Shown here: one piece after another, positions 33,011 through 44,739 of the stretch
Numbering within the stretch: the first letter of the stretch is position 1
How the letters are laid out: each line of letters opens with the position of its first letter
Source: Paraspadella gotoi
Taxonomy: Eukaryota > Chaetognatha
Direction of reading: 5' to 3'
Assembly (NCBI GenBank): GCA_051294375.1
Contig: CM119270.1
Coordinates: 2,557,484 to 2,621,483 of the forward strand
DNA length: 64,000 nt
The notes under the pieces: model-generated
Databases searched by the model: none
What the model was told of the DNA's origin: nothing
What the model saw: only the letters and a program-made list of their open reading frames with translations
Position numbers and translations under genes: made by a program

Positions 33011-34839
33011 CAAATGATTGTGAAAAGGCAAAAATCACATCAGCGTAAATAAACAAGAACTCCATTGATGCGTAATCATGAAGAGTTTTTGGTGTTGATT
33101 AAATAGTTAACATATATATCTTTAATCTTCAATAATGTGTTTTTATCATTGGTTGACCAATGACCATCGATGCGATAAAATTTAAAAACTGCGACAAGTA
33201 AATTGGGGTTAACAGGAATTCAAACCTAACAAATTATTTCGACTAGTATATTTTCAGTTTTAAATAACTTTTTAATATATATATATATTTTTAATCCATA
33301 ATAACAATATATAACGTAAGCGTGGGGAAGAAAATATTTTTTTCTTTAATCAATCGTAAATCTTTAAAAAACTTTCTCTCTTCTCTTTCGTCTCAATTGT
33401 CTCGTTTCTTCCCCCCCCACCGTCTGCTCGAAAAACTCCTTTTAAATTCGGCCTCTTATCTCGACATCCCTTCAACTAACTTACCTTCCTTACCTCAGTC
33501 CCTTCAAACGCCCCCCTTTATCGCGGTGATCATCACTCCAGTGAAAAAAAATCACGATCTTAATCTCACTTCGCTCTCACGACTTTTTTTTTTAATTCGA
33601 GAGGAAGGAGTTAAGGTGAGAGAATTTGAGTGGGAAAGGTAAGAAAATAAGGAATCAGTTGTGAGGTGAGGTGAAGGGACGAGTGTGAATCACATTGTGA
33701 TTGAGATGGTAAAAAAGGATTATATTTGACCACACCACACCAATTCATCAGTATCAGTGTCAGTGTCATCCATACGGAACAGCCTAACGCTACAAAGCCT
33801 AGTTCCCTTTCCAAGGCTACTAAAGGTTATTAACTAATTAAATAATTAATTGAGAATCGAACAAAATTAATTCTTATCTTAGCAGACTTAATTGCGTGAC
33901 AAAAAATATCACCGGCCAAGTTTTCCACGCCCCCTCTCCCTCTCCCATCTTCCCTTCCCCCTCCCTCCCTTCACCTCCCCTTCCCCTCTCTCTCTCCCCC
34001 TCTCTTCTCCTCCTCTCCATTCCACTCTCCCCTCCCCCTCTCTCTCCCCCTTCCCCTCTCCCTCCCTTCTATCCTTTCCCTCTCCTTCTTCTCTCCGCCC
34101 CTTCTCCTTACCTTTCCTTCCCCCTCTCCCTCTCCCTTCCCCTCCACCTCTCCCCCTTCCCCTCCCCCTCTCCCCTTCCTCCCTGCTCTCCCTTCCTCCC
34201 TCTTGGGACTCGTCTCAACAAAATCGACTCTCTCGTCATCGACGGAAAATTAGTCCTACAATCGAACGGAAAGACTTTTCTCTCGCTCTTCTTTAAATTC
34301 CAGCGGATGTTCACCGCTCCCTCATTCCCTCATTCCTTCATTTCTTCTCTCTTCCTTCCCTCCCTCCACCTCGTCCTTCCCCTCCACCCCCCCAAACGAA
34401 ACCCCCAAATGGCGGACTCTGGGTGGGCCACAACTTTTGGGGCAGACGAAGAAGAAAGAAGAAGAAAGAAGAAGATAGAAAGTTTGAGGAAAGAGAAACG
34501 AAATCTTTTGGTTTTTAAGACGAAATTTCGACTCCCGATTTTGTTTTGTTTTTCCCGTTTTTCTTCTCCTTTCGTGAGTTTCACAACCGACATTTTCCTT
34601 TTTTTTTCTTTTTTTTTCTTTTATTTTCTTGTCTTGTCTCTTTTCCTTTGCCTTATCATGTCCGTTCATTGGTCGCACGGTAAGAAAAAATAAAAAATAT
34701 GCAAATGAGGTTTGTAATTAATATGTAGTAAGTATAAATGTAGAAATGTTTAGCAAACAATGCCTCGCCAAGTTTTTATCCTTGACTTTCTTTTTCATTT
34801 CTCCCAGGTTCAAGGTTCGACTCCAGGTCTCTTTCTCAA

Positions 34840-34886
<47 letters not shown>

Positions 34887-34888
34887 AG

Positions 34889-34933
34889 GGAAAGTTCGAC
34901 TCGAATTTCACAAAAGAATTAATCGCGAAATAA
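34889..34933 (+). CDS. Candidate terminal exon GKFDSNFTKELIAK
   Basis: A (CT)n tract ending TTGAG provides an acceptor-like site, then GKFDSNFTKELIAK and TAA follow. The same 45 bases are intact in copy 2 (39796-39840). The conservation may only reflect recent duplication. No family is recognised. Confidence 0.25.
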   Translation, partial: GKFDSNFTKELIAK

Positions 34934-36711
34934 GAAAATTAGGAGGGGGGGGCGGGAAAAAATCGGTGGATTTTCGAATCTTATTTTTTAGACATACTCG
35001 ATAAGATTGTTACGCGCCGATCATGATTTGGCACGACAGTGGCCTCGGGACTCTAATTGATATCTGTGTCCTGCCTCGCCCTTTTCCCGCGAAGATTCGA
35101 TTCGAACGTGAAGATTAATCATGATTATCATTATTGTGCAGAACGTCGCACAAGAAATCAGTGTCTCTTTTAAATCTGCGGACATTAAACGCTTTTTACC
35201 GCGTTGGTGGTTTATCTTTAAAAGTAACGTTTATTCACTATTAAATGAAAGTTTTAATGATTGAATGAATCAATGAATGGATAAATTTGAATGATTGAGT
35301 ATCAATTATTCAATGAATGAATAATGAAATAACTTTTCGAAGAAAATACTTTTTTTAAAAAAATGAACCAATATCTCATACCGGTAATTCTTCCTTGAAA
35401 GTCGTTTATCTTTGCACCTTCCCCTCCTCCTCTTCCTCCTCCTCCTCCTCCTCCTCCTCCTCCTCCAATTTCCCAGTTTGTTTGTTTAGCAGCTGCTTTG
35501 TTTTCTCTTTGTTTATTTTTCTTTCTTTTCTTTTTTCTTTTTTTTTCCGCCCGAAAGTCCGAAGTTTCTTTTCTTCATTTCCGCCTTTCGAGAATTTTCT
35601 TCGACTTCGCCTAAAATTCAGATCTAGAAAAATACTTTTTTTTCCTTTTTTTTTTTTTCAGTCACGGATTTCTCCGAGTCTGAATTAACGGAAAATAACA
35701 TTTCAAAAAGTAGTATTGAAACATAAAGACTTTGAGTGCCGCCTACCGGCCATATTTTCACGGGGAAACGGAGAAAGCAAAGTAAGGCGAAAGGGGGAAA
35801 AAAATGTCAATACAATTCTCCCTTTCTAAGATAAAAATGGAAGTTAAAACCTTTATAAATAAAAAAAGTGTGACTTTATGAGATATGGTCAAATAAATTT
35901 TAAAACCAATTTTCAAAAAAATACTGTTGATCATTTTCGAAACAAAAGGCGGCAGTGACCGACATTTGGTATTTTTCGCAATTAACTCAATTTAATTTGA
36001 ATGAATAAATTGAAAGTTATCCTACCAAAAACGTTTGATAGAATTTCCCATTGGCTAAATCATCGTCCAATCATCAGCCAGCATTCCTTAATTTTAAAAA
36101 TACAAACGTAAAAAAAAATTGGAAGAAAGAAATTCTTAATATTTTTCCTCACAAATTCGTTTGTTTTTGATCAACAACAGAAAATGACAAATCTATCAAA
36201 ATATTTCTCTAAAGAGAGAGAGAGAGAGAGAGAGTTGAATTTTTTTATCCCTCGGCGTTTTTAATGAGGTAGAATTTCATGAAAGGCTGCTTCTCTTTCT
36301 CTTTCTCTTTCTATTTTTCAGCATCATTGAGACGAAGGCAAGCGCCGGGGATAAACATTAACAGATCTACTCGAGGCAAAGAAAAAAGGAAAGAAAGAAA
36401 GAGGGAATAAAACAGAAAGAAAGAAAGTAAGAAAGTTAAATGAAAAAAAAATAAAAGAGAAATTAGAGAAAATTAAAAATGTTAAGATAGACAAACCATC
36501 ATGGATATAAACACAAAATTTAGAAGAAAAAAAACATTTCAGAAAATGTACAAACAACAGTTTTGTAATTATTCGATTTTTAGTTTGACTTGTGTTTGCC
36601 ACATGTCGTAACAAACCCACTTACACATATTTTTTTCCCTTTCGGTCTCCTTCTCCCTCTCTGTCTCTCTCTATCTCCCTCTCTCTCACTCACGGGGGTC
36701 CTGTCCCTCAG

Positions 36712-36792
36712 GAACTGGAACATATGCAGCCACTCCCGCTTCCAATCGGCTCAAAAACCTCGTCTTCCCCAATCGGCTTAAATTTTGAGTAG
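36712..36792 (+). CDS. Candidate terminal exon ELEHMQPLPLPIG
   Basis: A pyrimidine tract ending CCCTCAG precedes ELEHMQPLPLPIGSKTSSSP and a short tail to TAG. In the duplicate (41531-41617) three homopolymer-length changes shift the frame. The family is not recognised. Confidence 0.25.
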   Translation, partial: ELEHMQPLPLPIGSKTSSSPIGLNFE

Positions 36793-36912
36793 CTCTTGAG
36801 GTCAAAGTTCAAACGGGTTTAAATAATTGAGACTTTTGCATAGCAAGTTCATTTAGGTTTCAATCAAAATACTATCTAACTTTTGTGATAATTTTTTTGT
36901 CATTATATGATA

Positions 36913-37894
36913 AACGATGAAGAGGATCAGAGAGTTTCAGGCGTGTGGCTTCGACTGGGGACAGTGGAGGCAGAGTGTCTACGCTTGAGCACGGCAGAGA
37001 CGCCGTAGGCACATTAGGACGTGTTGGAGGAGAGGTTGGTCCGCTCGGCAAAGCGCATCTATTACGTCATTCTGGTGACCGGCCGCTGTCGATGGAGACG
37101 TTTCGCACCGTCATCACCGGCGCCTGAGGGAATCAAACCCGTACGGCCTTTAACGCGAATTAAGGCAGCGATGCTCAAAGATGCTTTTACTTAACGCCAG
37201 CGACATTTATATCCGGGGATTCGCAGAAATCGGAACGACGCCGTGTCTACTCACCGTCTCCGTCTTCCGCGATCATGCGTTTTGGAGATAACCAAGCGTG
37301 GATCTAATCTCTCAATTCGAAGCGACGCCTTTCTCCGCGACATCGCAGTGCTGTACAGGAGCCTGGGATTTCAGTCTCAATCGCCGCGAAACGTTGTGCA
37401 AACACGCTTCCGGACTCAAAGGTCCGGCCAGCTCGTCCTGCTGTTACGAACCAAAGTCGAGGAGCGAGTGGAGGGCTTGGCGTTATCGAAAGGGTGCAAT
37501 GGCGACGAGTACCACACGTGCGACGCGCGTAGTGACTGTGACACCCAGCACAGGCACTTACAATGACGCGAATGGAAAATATTTGAACGCGATCGATTAA
37601 AGACGTCCGTTTGGAATTAGATGAGGAAAGTTAAAAAAAAAATACGATTAACTCATCCCTCAAAGAACTAAAACTCTTTGTGACTATTTTATTCCATTAA
37701 TTGCTGGTGCAATAACCGATTCCTTTTCAAGAAGGCTTCGAATCGAAAAAACAGAAAATTCGTTTTTTCCCAAATTCTTTGATTTCGCTTCGATCGAATT
37801 TACCCATAGGGAATGGCACCTAACTAGAAATCAGATAAATGTTTTCAGATTGAATTTTTTGATTTTTATTTTTTACTGTTTAAGACAATCGTTT
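36913..37894. other. Unique ~1 kb between the 3.9 kb copies
   Basis: GC-richer to about 37600, then AT-rich. It contains a minus-strand tRNA-derived SINE-like unit (37126-37202 plus GC-rich 3' part to about 36930). Plus-strand frames from 37243 (107 codons) and from an ATG-less start at 37298 (SQCCTGAWDFSLNRRETLCK) overlap; I recognise neither. Confidence 0.4.
36930..37202 (-). mobile_element. tRNA-derived SINE-like element
   Basis: On the minus strand TGGCGTTAAGTAAAAGCATC (A-box and D-arm-like, from 37199), a GCCTT/AAAGGC anticodon-arm-like pair and GGTTTGATTCC (B-box-like, within 37128-37140) occur in tRNA order. A 10-base duplication lengthens the D arm. A GC-rich body follows toward 36930. 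Confidence 0.5.
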
Positions 37895-39757
37895 CAATGT
37901 GATTGTGAAAAGGGCAAAATATCAACATCACGTAAATAAACAAGAACTCCATTGATGCGTAATCATGAAGAGTTTTTGGTGTTCGATTAAATAGTTAACA
38001 TAATAATATCTTTATCTTCAATAAATGTGTTTTTCATTGGTTGACCAAATGACCATCGATGGCGATAATTTAAAAAGCCGACAGTAAATTGGGGTTAACA
38101 GGAATTCAAACCTAACAAATTATTTCGCTAGTTATATTTCAGTTTTAAAATAATTTTTATATATATAATATATTTTTAATCCATAATACAATAATATAAC
38201 GTAAGGTGGGGAAAGAAAAATTTTTTCTTTAATCAATCTGAAATCTTTAAAAAAAAACTTTCTCTCTCTCTTTCGTCTCAATGTCTCGTTTCTTCCACCA
38301 CCGTCTGCTCGAAAAAACTCCTTTTAAATTCGGCCTCTTATCTCGACATCCCTTCAACTAACTACCTTCCTTACCTAGTCCTTCAAACGCCCCCTTTATC
38401 CGTGATCATCATCAGTGAAAAAAAATCACGATCTTAATCTTCACTTCGGCTCTCTACGACTTTTTTTTTAAATTCGAGAAAGGAAGAGTTAAGGTGAGAG
38501 AAATTGAGTGGGAAAGGTAAGAAAATAAGGAATCAGTTTGAGGGTGAGGTGAAAGGGACGAGTGTGAATCACATTGTGATTGAGATGGTAAAAAAGATTA
38601 TAATTTTGACCACACCACCACCAATTCATCAGTATCAGTGTCCAGTGTCATCCATACGGAACAGCCTAACGCACAAAAGCCTTTCCCTTTCCAAGGCTAC
38701 TAAAGGTTATTAACTAATTAATATTAATGAGAATCCGAACAAAATTAATTCTTATCTTAGCAGACTTAATTGCGTACAAAAATATCAACGGCCAAGTTTC
38801 CAACGCCCCCACTCTCCCTTTTCCCAATCTTCCCTTCCCCTCTCCTCCCTTCACCTCCCCTTCCGCCTCTCTCTCTCCCCCCCTCTTCTTCCTCCTCTCT
38901 CCATTCCACTCTCCCCTCCCCCTCTCTCCCTTCCCCTCTTCCGCTCCCTTCTATCCATTCCCTCATCACCTTCCTCTCCCGCCCTCCCCTTTACCTTTCC
39001 TTCTCCCCTCTCCCTCTCCCTTCCCTCCACCTCTCCCCCTTCCCCTCCCCACTCTCCCCCTTCCTCCCTCTCTCTCCTTCCTCCCTCTGTGGGACCTCGG
39101 GTCTCACTAAAAATCGGACTCTCTCGTCATCGGACGGGAAATTATCCTACCAAATCGAACGGAAAGCTTTTCTCGCTCTTCTTTAATCCAGCCGGTATGC
39201 TATCACGCTCCTCTTCACCTCATTCCTTCATTATTCTTCTCTCTCCTTCGCTCGCCTTCACCTTCGTACCTTACTCTCTTCTCCACTCCCCCCCAAACGA
39301 AACCCGCCAAATGGCGGACTCTGTGGGCCACTTTGGGGCAGTACAGAAGAGAAGAAGAAGAAGAAGAAGAATAGAAAGTTATGAGGAAAGAGAAACGAAA
39401 TCTTTGGTTTTTAAAGACGAAATGTTCGAACATCCGCGATTTTGTTTTGTTTTTCCCGTTTTTCATTCTCTTTCGTGAGTTTCTTACAAGCCGACAATTT
39501 CTTTTTTTTTCTTTTTTTTTCTGTTGTATTTTCTTGGTCTTGTCCTCTTTTCTTTCCTAATCATGTCCGTTCATTGGTCCGCAACAGGTAAGAAAAAAAA
39601 AAAATATGCAAATAGGTTTTGTAATTATATGTAGTAAGTATAAATGTAGAAATGTTTAGCAAACAATGCCTCGCCAATTTTTTTATCCTTGACTTTTCTT
39701 TTTCATTTCTCCAGGTTCAAGTTCGACTCCAGGTCTCTTCTCAAGGTGTCTCTCTCT

Positions 39758-39791
<34 letters not shown>

Positions 39792-41060
39792 TGAGGGAAA
39801 GTTCGACTCGAATTTCACAAAAGAATTAATCGCGAAATAAGAAATTAGGAGGGGGGGGCGGAAAAAATCGGTGGATTTTCGAATCTTATTTTTTAGACAT
39901 ACTCGATAAGATTGTTACGCGCCGATCATGATTTTGGCACGACAGTGGCCTCGGGATCTAATTGATATCTGTGTCCTGCCTCGCCCTTTTCCCCGCGAAG
40001 ATTCGATTCGAACGGAAGATAAGAAGATTATCAATGATTATCATTATCATTAAATCTGCGGACATTAAACGCTTTTTTACCGCGTTGGTGGTTTATCTTT
40101 AAAAGTAACGTTTATTCACTATTAAATTGAAAGTTTTAATGATTGAATGAAATCAATGAATGGATAAATTTTGAATGATTGAGTAATCAATTATTCATGA
40201 ATGAATAATGAAATAACTTTTCGAAGAAAATACTTTTTTAAAAAAAATGAACCAATATCTCATACGGTAATTCTTCCTTGAAAGTCGTTTATCTTTGCAC
40301 CTTCCCCTCCTCCTCTTCCTCCTCCTCCTCCTCCTCCTCCAATTTCCCAGTTTGTTTGTTTAGCAGCTGCTTTGTTTCTTCTTGTTTATTTTTCTTTCTT
40401 TCTTTTTTTTTTTTTTTCCGCCCGAAAGTCCGAAGTTTCTTTTCTCATTTCCGCTTTCGAGAATTTTCTTCGACTTCGCCTAAATTTCAGATCTAGAAAA
40501 ATACTTTTTTTCCTTTTTTTTTTTTCAGTCACGGATTTCTCCGAGTCTGAATTAACGGAAAATAACATTTCAAAAGTAGTATTGAAACATAAAGACTTGA
40601 GTGCCGCCTACCGGCCATATTTTCACGGGAAACGGAAGAAAGCAAAGTAAGGCGAAAGGGGGAAAAAAATGTCAATACAATTCTCCCTTTCTAAGATAAA
40701 AATGGAAGTTAAAACCTTTATAAATAAAAAAAGTGTGACTTTATGAGATATGGTCAAATAAATTTAAAACCAATTTCAAAAAAATATCGTTGATCATTTC
40801 CGAAACAAAAGGCGGCAGTGACCGACATTTGGTATTTTTCGCATTAACTCAATTTAATGAATGAATAAATTGAAAGATCCTACCAAAAACGTTTGATAGA
40901 ATTTCCCATTGGCTAAATCATCGTCCAATCATCAGCCAGCATTCCTTAATTTTAAAAATACAAACGTAAAAAAAAATTGAAAGAAAGAAATTCTTAATAT
41001 TTTCCAAAATTGTTTTTGTCAACAACAGAAAATGACAAATCTATCAAAATATTTCTCTAA

Positions 41061-41093
<33 letters not shown>

Positions 41094-41731
41094 TTGAATT
41101 TTTTTATCCCTCGCGTTTTAATGAGGTAGAATTTCATGAAAGGCTGCTTCTCTTTCTCTTTCTCTTTTCTATTTTTCAGCATCATTGAGACGAAGGCAGA
41201 CGCCGGGATAAACATTAACAGATAGGCAAAGAAAGAAGAAGAAAGAAATAAAGAAAGAAGTGAAAGTTAAATGAAAAAAAATGAAAATTAGAGAAATTAA
41301 AAGATAGACAAACCATCAATGGATATAACACAAAATTTATGAAGAAAAAAAACATTTCAGAAAATGTACAAACAACAGTTTTGTAATTATTCGATTTTTA
41401 GTTTGACTTGTGTTTGCCACATGTTCGTAACAAACCCACTTACACATATTTTTTTCCTTTCGGTCTCCTTCTCTCCTCTCTGTCTCTTCTCTATCTCCCT
41501 CTCTCTCACTCAGGGGGGTCCTGTCCTCAGGAACTGGAACATATGCAGCCACTCCCGCTTCCAATCGGCTCAAAAAACCTCGTCTTCCCAATCGGCTTAA
41601 ATTTGAGTAGCTCTTGAGGTCATAGTTCAAACGGGTTTAAATAATTGAGACTTTTGCATAGCGAGTTCATTTAGGTTTCAATCAAAATACTATCCAACTT
41701 TTGTGATAATTTTTTTGTCATTATATGATAA
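37895..41731 (+). repeat. 3.9 kb direct duplication, copy 2
   Basis: Second copy of 33011-36912, collinear and without inversions. Length changes concentrate in homopolymers and microsatellites. It is followed directly by the inverted hammerhead-bearing pair, whereas copy 1 is followed by the SINE-bearing unique stretch. Confidence 0.85.
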
Positions 41732-41804
41732 TCCTTTCTTTTCGTTTAAATGATTTAGAGAAAACAAAGTTTTTATTAGTTTCAACGAATTTGTTTTTAT
41801 TGGA

Positions 41805-41850
41805 AAACAGACCATGTTTCGGCTTTGGTTTCAAGCCTTCTTCAGTGTTT
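41805..41850 (-). ncRNA. Hammerhead-like ribozyme, left arm
   Basis: On the minus strand: AAACA (41850-41846), CTGAAGA (41845-41839), extra A, GGCTT (41837-41833), AAGCC (41825-41821), GAAA (41820-41817), then CATGGTC and TGTTT (41809-41805). It differs from the right arm by one added G, which gives stem III a three-base loop, and by a shorter stem II loop. Confidence 0.6.
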
Positions 41851-41879
41851 GTGAATTAGACAAAATATTGTGCAAAAGA

Positions 41880-41917
<38 letters not shown>

Positions 41918-42191
41918 AAAGTTTCCAACAAGTGGTGAGACAGAATAGTGGTCAGAGGTGAGGACAGGGTAAGTTGAACACAGATTGAGTGAGTTTTTGA
42001 AAAGAAATGAAATTTGTTAGAGAGAAAGAGAGAGAGAGAAGATAGACTTAACAGGGATAAATAAATATTAAAAATATACATTGTGCAATGTACAACAGTG
42101 ATAAATGTTTAAAACTGAAAAAGATTGGTGAGAATTTTTTAACAATTGCAAAAGAGTGAATCTCTTTTGCACAATATTTTGTCTAAATCAC

Positions 42192-42237
42192 AAACACTGA
42201 AGAAGGCTTGAAACCAAAAGCCGAAACATGTCTGTTT
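42192..42237 (+). ncRNA. Hammerhead-like ribozyme, right arm
   Basis: Elements in order: stem I AAACA (42192-42196); core CTGAAGA (42197-42203); one extra A; stem II GGCTT (42205-42209) with AAGCC (42218-42222); GAAA (42223-42226); a two-base-pair stem III in the palindrome ACATGT; predicted cleavage after C42232; stem I TGTTT (42233-42237). This matches the type I CUGANGA..GAAA..UH plan with minimal stem III. The extra A between core and stem II is atypical and could reduce activity. Confidence 0.6.
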
Positions 42238-42291
42238 TCCAATAAAAAAATTCGTTGANNNNNNNNNNNNNNNNNNNNNNNNNCCTTTCTT

Positions 42292-43442
42292 CTTTTTTTA
42301 AACTAACATAAAATGTCCTCAAAAACTCCTCTGGTCTCGAGTTGAGGTGGCTCGTCCGAGATGTTTCTTAAACCTTTGACATAAAATCGAAGCCTTGACG
42401 CAAGAGAAGGAGGATGAGGAGGAGAAGTGGAGGAGGGGGAAAGGAGGAGGAGGAAGGAGGAGGAAGAGGATCATGATCATGAAATGACGATAGCAAGAGT
42501 CAAGTCAGGGAAAAGCATCTCTGGACTAGGAGTCGGGGAAAGGGACTTTTCAAAATGTGAGTAAATAGGGAAGATGAATACGACTATGAGGTCGACAGCG
42601 AGAGGGACAACAACGACGCACAAACGACAACAACGACACGAACGATTAAAGAAAAAACTATAAAAAAATGGGCCGGTTATGAGTGTCGACAAACGACGAC
42701 GACGAAGAACGAACGACGACGTAGACGAACGACGACGATGAAGAACGACGACGACGACGAAAACGACGAAGACGATGAAGACGACGACTATGAAGAGATG
42801 ACGACGACAGACGATGAAGTCGAGGACGACGACGAAGACGACGACGACGACCTACCACCAAATAAAAATTCCCGACGAACGACGATGAAGATAACAATAA
42901 GACAAAAAAAATTCATTGCGGATGTTGTTATTGTTTGTCGTCCGTCCGTCGTCATCCCATGCAATTTTCCGATTTTAATTTCAGATTTTTGAAGGAATTT
43001 CGATCTCTTCAAAAAAATTTGGACAAGTGGGTACAAAGTTTGACTAGGTTCCTCGTTTTCGAGTGTCCAAACGATGACGTCTAAGATGATGGACGAGGAC
43101 GACGACGACGAAACACCAACCTAAATATTTCCAGAACTTAACTTAAAGACTTTTGGAATTGAACGGCATCGGACTCGATGAACGGTGGACTGGAAATTTT
43201 AGAGATATTGGGTGGAAAATTTTGCTTTCTTTTATTAATCAATTTCTTTTTCTTTTAATAATAAATTTAAATCTCATGCGAATATCAGTATAAGATATTT
43301 TCTTATTTTTTGGTTTCGCCTTTACGTTAATTTCTGTATTACAAAAAATGATTAAAAAGAAAAAAAAAATAAGAAGAGTGTAATTATTTTAAATCACACA
43401 TCTGTCGAAACCTTTGACCTGAAAATTTACCAGTTTTAATAT

Positions 43443-43501
<59 letters not shown>

Positions 43502-44290
43502 CTCTCTCCTCTCTTCCCTTCCTCTTCATCTCACACAACATTCCTCCCAGTTCATTTTCCGCTCCTCCTCCTCCTCCTCCTCCTCTCCTCCTCCTTCCTT
43601 ATTTTTCATTCACGTCTCCTTTTTCTTCCTCCTTTTCCACATCAACGAAGAAGGAAAGAGGACGCGACGTCATTTTCACGTGAAACACTTCTTATTTTTT
43701 TCCGTGTTTTTTGCTTTTTTTTTTCATTTTGGGGTTGAAAAAAATTATGAAAAACTAAACAAACTAAACTAATAATACTAAAAACGCCTCGACCCTTTTT
43801 ATACAAAACTGAGATTTGAAACATTACGTCGGTGAAAAAAAATATGTGTCCGTTCGGGCTGGCAGTTTTGGTGCTCCACATTTTCTTCTGGGTGATTTTC
43901 CTAACTGAGGAAAACTCGAACCATTTTTAGCGTCGCGCCGTTTATTATATAAATTTATATTTGTAAATTTCCCCCAAAAAAAATTATCTGGATTTTTTTT
44001 TATATTCTTCGCTGATTCAGCATTCACATTCACCATTCACATTCACATTTTAAAAATCCAGTTCAATGCGTTAAATATAAATTAAGGCATATTCCGGAGA
44101 AAAAAATTGTTTAAAATAATTAAAACGTAAAAATATTAGAAACTAAACGACAATGATGCGACATGCAGCAATGAAACGGCCTCAATGAATTGTAGACATG
44201 CAAAACGGAAATAGATGCCTATGCAAGCAGATACTTCGCTTTTATAATTATGAATAATACCATTTTCACTGTACTATATTTAAAAATTGG
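42292..44290. other. GAC microsatellites, AT-rich and CT/CTC sequence
   Basis: A GAC/GAA compound repeat (42685-42860), AT-rich DNA, a (CT)n tract (43442-43515) and (CTC)n (43563-43597). Open frames through the GAC block are acidic low-complexity and not claimed as genes. Confidence 0.55.
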
Positions 44291-44640
44291 TTTAAAAACT
44301 ACTTTCCGCTTCGGCAAGAGGGCGACAAGAAGCACAGGTTTTTAGAGTTTCTAGCCGCAGCGATATTGATTGACCGTCGGCGAAAAGGCGGATGGGAAGG
44401 GCGGAAGGCGGGCGAAGTGGGCGGGAGGCCCGGCCGGAAAGTAGGGGGCGGGGCGGCCGGAGAAGGTTTGGGGGGTTGGATATGTCTAGATCGTGGTCGA
44501 GATCTATGGTTAATCGGCGATCGGCAAAGAGACGCGAGAGACGCAAAAGACGGCGAGAATAAGAGAATTTCGACGAGAGTTCAAAATGAATGGGAGGAAG
44601 AAAATCTTCTCTTTCATTCCAGAGGCCAAAATCGGAGTTT
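44291..44640. other. GC-rich stretch, coding status unclear
   Basis: The minus strand is open for 84 codons (RLSRLFADRRLTIDLDHDLD near the start) and the plus strand is open across the same bases (DLWLIGDRQRDARDAKDGEN). Neither is recognised. Confidence 0.25.
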
Positions 44641-44649
44641 TTTTTTGTT

Positions 44650-44668
44650 TTTTAGTGGAGAGAGAGAG

Positions 44669-44739
<71 letters not shown>

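Larger units (their letters stand above)
33011..36912 (+). repeat. 3.9 kb direct duplication, copy 1
   Basis: Matches 37895-41731 almost throughout, from ATTGTGAAAAGG to CATTATATGATAA. It contains a C/T block (33930-34200), ATGGCGGACTCTGG at 34409 opening MADSGWATTFGADEEERRRK, a CTC block (35417-35466) and two exon-like ends. Most differences from copy 2 are one-base indels; copy 2 lacks about 35 bases present here at 35140-35176. Confidence 0.85.
41733..42291. mobile_element. Head-to-head terminal repeats, Penelope-like or retrozyme-like
   Basis: Two ~100 base arms, 41783-41882 and 42161-42258, are reverse complements of each other around a 280-base GA-containing spacer. Each carries a hammerhead-like fold. 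The left arm continues outward through TTAGAGAAAACAAAGTTTTT; the right is cut by a 25-base gap. CCTTTCTT occurs on both outer sides (41733-41740, 42284-42291) and could be a target-site duplication, though it is low-complexity. Penelope-like elements are known for hammerheads in terminal repeats and inverted arrangements. No reverse transcriptase or GIY-YIG frame was found here. Confidence 0.6.

Noticed and set aside
33892-34693. Long Ser/Pro/Leu-rich reading frames in C/T blocks
   Set aside because: Low-complexity translations of polypyrimidine DNA; the duplicate copy does not keep the frame. The same applies to frames at 5165-5846, 8720-9327, 12202-12762, 57705-58742 and 62007-62567.
37085-37125. 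Minus-strand GGTGATGACGGTGCGAAACGTC as a hammerhead
   Set aside because: It resembles TGATGA..GAAAC..GTC but lacks the first core C, and the intervening CGGTGC cannot form stem II.
42738-42992. Acidic Asp-rich protein
   Set aside because: Encoded only by the GAC microsatellite, and the frame does not extend into unique sequence with recognisable content.
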